Origin: Pseudomonas sp. SORT22
Lineage (GTDB): Bacteria > Pseudomonadota > Gammaproteobacteria > Pseudomonadales > Pseudomonadaceae
DNA: 64,000 bases
Assembly: GCF_018417635.1 (NCBI RefSeq)
Contig: NZ_CP071007.1
Location: forward strand, 496,001-560,000
Direction: 5' to 3'
Position 1 is the first letter of the stretch, and each line of letters opens with the position of its first letter. The translations under genes were made by a program, and so were the position numbers. Under the pieces are notes generated by a model, which had not been told where the DNA came from, did not search any database, and saw nothing but the letters and a program-made list of their open reading frames with translations. Shown here one piece after another: positions 61,488-64,000 of this stretch.

Positions 61488-61964
61488 TCACTGCGCGCGG
61501 GGCAACCCGATCACCCGGCCAACAAACTCGGCCGCCGGCAGATCAACCTGCTCATTCACGACCCCCTGCAAGCGCTCAAGCACCGCTGGTGCAAACGGTG
61601 CTGACCTCGGTCCGGCAAGGTCGACATGCAACAGCATCTGTTCACTGGCCGCCAGCGCTTCATCAAACCCCTCGCGATGCAGGCTGTGGTACAGGTGCAG
61701 GCGCTTGTGGTCAAAACCGATAACCTGGCTCTGCACCCACACCTGGGTGCCGAGCTTTACCTCATGCAGGTAGTTCAGGTGGCACTCCAGGGTGAACAGC
61801 GAGTGGCCGCTGGCGCTGCGGTTGTCGCTGTCCAGGCCGATGCGGTCCATAAAGGCATCGGTGGCATAGCTGAAGATCAGCAGGTAGAAGGCATCGCGCA
61901 GATGCCCGTTGTAGTCGACCCAGTCTGCCGGAACCTGGGTCTGGTAGGTGATCAATGCGGGCAT
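61488..61964 (-). CDS. cdhB: CdhB, betainyl-CoA thioesterase (hotdog fold)
   Basis: A 158-residue 4HBT/hotdog thioesterase with VDYNGHLRDAFYLLIFSYATDAFM, in which Asp near residue 17 is the catalytic residue, and ECHLNYLHEVKLGTQVWVQSQV. In pseudomonad carnitine degradation the thioesterase hydrolyses betainyl-CoA to glycine betaine. The gene sits just downstream of the carnitine dehydrogenase gene with a 13-bp gap. The assignment rests mainly on this context. Start ATG at 61964. Confidence 0.83.
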   Translation of the reverse strand: MPALITYQTQVPADWVDYNGHLRDAFYLLIFSYATDAFMDRIGLDSDNRSASGHSLFTLECHLNYLHEVKLGTQVWVQSQVIGFDHKRLHLYHSLHREGFDEALAASEQMLLHVDLAGPRSAPFAPAVLERLQGVVNEQVDLPAAEFVGRVIGLPRAQ

Positions 61965-61977
61965 CGCTGCACTCCGG

Positions 61978-62943
61978 TCAGTCGCTGAAGGCCATGCCGT
62001 GCTTGGCCTTGGTGGTTTTTACCGCAGCCAGCACGGCCAGCAGGCAATCATCACGATAGCGCTCCAGCGCGCTGATGCTGCGCTCGCCCAGTTGTTCGCC
62101 GGTGCCTTCGACCACGGCGTCGATCAGGCCGTCGGTCAGCTCGGGCGCGGGCAGGTAGGTCCAGGGCAGTTGCAACGCCGGGCCGAACTGGGCCATGAAG
62201 TGGCGCATGCCGGCGTCGCCTCCGGCCAGGGTATAGGTGAGGAAGGTGCCCATGAACGACCAGCGCAAACCGGCGCCAAAGCGGATTGCGTCGTCGATCT
62301 CACCGGTGGTCGCCACGCCATCGTTGACCAGGTGCAGAGCCTCGCGCCACAGCGCTTCGAGCAGGCGGTCGGCGATAAAACCGGGCACTTCCTTGCGCAC
62401 ATGCAGCGGGCGCATGCCGAGGTTGGTGTAGACGGTTTTTGCCGCTTCGATGGCCTCGGGCGCGGTTTTGTTGCTGCCGACGATTTCTACCAGCGGCAGC
62501 AGGTACACCGGGTTGAACGGATGGCCGACCACGCAGCGTTCGGGGTGGGTCGAAGACTCGTAGAACTCGCTGGGCAATAGCCCTGAAGTACTGGAGCCGA
62601 TCAGCGCATTGGGCTTGGCTGCGGCGCTGATCTTGCTGTGCAGGTCGAGCTTGAGGTCGAGGCGCTCGGGGGCGCTTTCCTGGATGAAATCGGCATCGCG
62701 CACGCATTCCTCGATAGTCGCCACAAAGCGCAGGCGCTGCTGCGAGGCGCCGGGCGTCAGGCCTTGTTGCTCCAGGGCCGGCCAGGCATTGGCGATGCGC
62801 TTGCGCAAGGCCGCCTCTGCTCCCGGCGCCGGGTCCCAGGCGACTACATCGAGGCCATGGGCCAGGGCGCGGGCCACCCAGCCGCTGCCGATTACGCCGC
62901 TGCCCAGGGCTGCAAAAGTCTTGATCTCGGTGATAAAGCTCAT
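61978..62943 (-). CDS. cdhA: L-carnitine dehydrogenase
   Basis: This enzyme oxidises L-carnitine to 3-dehydrocarnitine with NAD. The 321-residue protein is of the 3-hydroxyacyl-CoA dehydrogenase type: Rossmann GSGVIGSGW at 14-22, then [18 protein letters not shown], the catalytic-His region, and [23 protein letters not shown]. The ATG at 62943 has GGAG 6 bases upstream; an upstream start adds five residues. The neighbouring BKACE and thioesterase genes show that the substrate is carnitine. Confidence 0.92.
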   Translation of the reverse strand: MSFITEIKTFAALGSGVIGSGWVARALAHGLDVVAWDPAPGAEAALRKRIANAWPALEQQGLTPGASQQRLRFVATIEECVRDADFIQESAPERLDLKLDLHSKISAAAKPNALIGSSTSGLLPSEFYESSTHPERCVVGHPFNPVYLLPLVEIVGSNKTAPEAIEAAKTVYTNLGMRPLHVRKEVPGFIADRLLEALWREALHLVNDGVATTGEIDDAIRFGAGLRWSFMGTFLTYTLAGGDAGMRHFMAQFGPALQLPWTYLPAPELTDGLIDAVVEGTGEQLGERSISALERYRDDCLLAVLAAVKTTKAKHGMAFSD

Positions 62944-62958
62944 CGGTTTCTCCAGCAA

Positions 62959-63843
62959 TCAGCGACGGGTCAGGTTCATTTTGGCGCGGCCCTCGGCAGG
63001 GCTGAGTACCCGTGCGCCAAGGCGGCTGAGAATCTCGCTGGCGCGTTCCACCAGTTGGCCGTTGCTGGCCAGCACGCCTTTGTCCAGGTACAGGTTGTCT
63101 TCCAGGCCGACCCGCACGTTGCCGCCCAGCAGCACCGCCTGCGCCGCCATCGGCATCTGCATGCGGCCGATGCCGAAGCCGGCCCAGGTCACGCCTGGCG
63201 GCAGGTTGTCGACCATGGCTTTCATGGTGGCGGTGTCGGCCGGCGCGCCCCAGGGGATGCCCAGGCACAGCTGGAACAACGGGTCGTCGAGCAGGCCTTC
63301 CTTGATCATCTGCTTGGCGAACCACAGGTGGCCGGTGTCGAAGATTTCCAGCTCCGCTTTGACGCCCAGTTCAGTGATGCGCCTGGCCCCAGCGCGCAGT
63401 TGCGCCGGGGTCGAGACGTAGATGCTGTTGCCGTCGCCAAAGTTGAGGGTGCCGCAGTCCAGGGTGCAGATTTCCGGCAGCAGCGCCTCGACGTGGGCCA
63501 GGCGCTCCAGCGGGCCGATCAGGTCGGTGCCGGCGCCGAACTCCAGCGGAGTTTCGCCCGGGCCGATCTCCAGGTCGCCACCCATGCCGGCGGTGAGGTT
63601 GACGATGATGTCGACGTCGGATTCGCGGATGCGCTCCATCACCTCGCGGTACAAGTTGACGTCGCGGCTGAAACGGCCGGTTTGCGGATCGCGAACGTGG
63701 CAGTGGACCACCGTGGCACCGGCTTTGGCGGCTTCTACGGCGGCTGCGGCGATCTGTTTCGGGGTGACCGGGACCAGGTGGCTTTTGCTGGCGGTGTCGC
63801 CGGCGCCGGTCAGGGCGCAGGTGATGATGACGTCGTGGTTCAT
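62959..63843 (-). CDS. cdhC: CdhC, dehydrocarnitine cleavage enzyme (BKACE family)
   Basis: A 294-residue beta-keto acid cleavage enzyme. It cleaves dehydrocarnitine with acetyl-CoA to acetoacetate and betainyl-CoA. The zinc-binding histidines H47-x-H49 are seen in [12 protein letters not shown], and the N-terminus [13 protein letters not shown] and the later [12 protein letters not shown] fit the family. It lies 15 bp upstream of cdhA on the same strand. The order cdhC-cdhA-cdhB gives the pathway from carnitine to glycine betaine. Confidence 0.92.
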   Translation of the reverse strand: MNHDVIITCALTGAGDTASKSHLVPVTPKQIAAAAVEAAKAGATVVHCHVRDPQTGRFSRDVNLYREVMERIRESDVDIIVNLTAGMGGDLEIGPGETPLEFGAGTDLIGPLERLAHVEALLPEICTLDCGTLNFGDGNSIYVSTPAQLRAGARRITELGVKAELEIFDTGHLWFAKQMIKEGLLDDPLFQLCLGIPWGAPADTATMKAMVDNLPPGVTWAGFGIGRMQMPMAAQAVLLGGNVRVGLEDNLYLDKGVLASNGQLVERASEILSRLGARVLSPAEGRAKMNLTRR

Positions 63844-63870
63844 GTGCGGTTTCCTTCGGGCGAGTTGGGG

Positions 63871-63900
63871 CCATCGCGGGTCAAGCCCGCTCCCACAGGG
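63871..63900. repeat. Single REP unit between caiX and cdhC
   Basis: CCATCGCGGGTCAAGCCCGC followed by TCCCACAGGG is one arm of the REP variant seen at 60937. It lies inside the carnitine operon between the binding-protein gene and cdhC. Confidence 0.8.
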
Positions 63901-63904
63901 TCTG

Positions 63905-64000
63905 TCAGTTAGCGGTCAGTTGCAGGTTTTCGGCGGCCGGTTTGCCGTCAAACGTGGTCACCCCTTCAAGCCAGCGCTTCTGGTCTTGCGGGTGATCCTT
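63905..64000 (-). CDS. caiX: Carnitine-binding protein CaiX-like (C-terminal end only)
   Basis: The last 31 codons of a binding protein that starts beyond the right edge. The tail reads [18 protein letters not shown] and aligns by eye with the end of CbcX (TWLAGVTTVDGKPG near its C-terminus), so it is the same family. Ahead of cdhC in a carnitine operon the likely product is CaiX, the periplasmic carnitine-binding protein that works with the CbcWV core. Confidence 0.8.
   Translation of the reverse strand, partial: KDHPQDQKRWLEGVTTFDGKPAAENLQLTAN

Overview
The window looks like a Pseudomonas chromosome of the putida/fluorescens type. The evidence is a high-GC background, repeated Pseudomonas REP palindromes with the core GCGGGGCAAGCCCGC, and gene blocks typical of the genus: a Tag-regulated type VI secretion system (T6SS), hisB-hisH-DUF2164-hisA-hisF, asmA-mutY-yggX, and cbcXWV-sdaB-gbdR followed by the carnitine genes.

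Layout. (1) 1-22.2 kb: a T6SS in two divergent arms. The minus arm is tssA-tssB-tssC-hcp-tssE-tssF and runs off the left edge. The plus arm is tagH(fha)-tssJ-tssK-tssL-tssM-tagF-pppA-ppkA-tagT-tagS-tagR-tagQ. The 390-bp gap between them carries two adjacent palindromes one helical turn apart. The second arm includes the whole threonine-phosphorylation pathway (TagQRST, PpkA kinase, PppA phosphatase, FHA protein). (2) 22.3-25.7 kb: two paralogous proteins with a glycine-rich hydrophobic hairpin, each followed by an overlapping gene for a small four-helix membrane protein, plus one unpaired membrane paralogue. I read them as T6SS effector-immunity pairs. (3) 25.7-28.4 kb: hldD and a trimethylamine monooxygenase-like flavoprotein. 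(4) 28.5-31.3 kb: a compact, AT-richer block next to tRNA-Thr. It holds a 41-residue peptide starting MGMWCC, a hairpin attenuator, a stand-alone YcaO enzyme and a PLP enzyme of the cystathionine gamma-synthase family. It looks like an undescribed RiPP cluster with its core at the N-terminus and a follower peptide, as in bottromycin, and is the most exciting part of the window.

(5) 31.7-36.2 kb: tRNA-Thr, three small lipoproteins, an HTH/DUF2975 pair, the mdtJI SMR exporter and a methyltransferase gene region with a cluster of DnaA boxes. (6) 36.2-41.3 kb: a basic amino-acid type ABC importer, then a gabP-like permease behind a good sigma-54 promoter with an upstream inverted repeat. (7) 41.3-45.4 kb: a ParE-type toxin-antitoxin pair, a PPK2 kinase, an HPP membrane protein divergent from a TetR regulator across a clear double operator, a frameshifted lipoprotein gene and tRNA-Phe. 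(8) 45.5-54.5 kb: yggX, mutY, an AsmA protein, an OFA-type MFS transporter and the his genes. (9) 54.5-64 kb: choline/betaine/carnitine catabolism, with the cbcXWV importer, serine dehydratase sdaB, the regulator gbdR, and the carnitine genes cdhB-cdhA-cdhC followed by the tail of a caiX-like binding protein.

Most gene names rest on recognisable motifs, length and neighbourhood read by eye; no database search was run. Roles for the RiPP block and the effector-immunity pairs are inferences.
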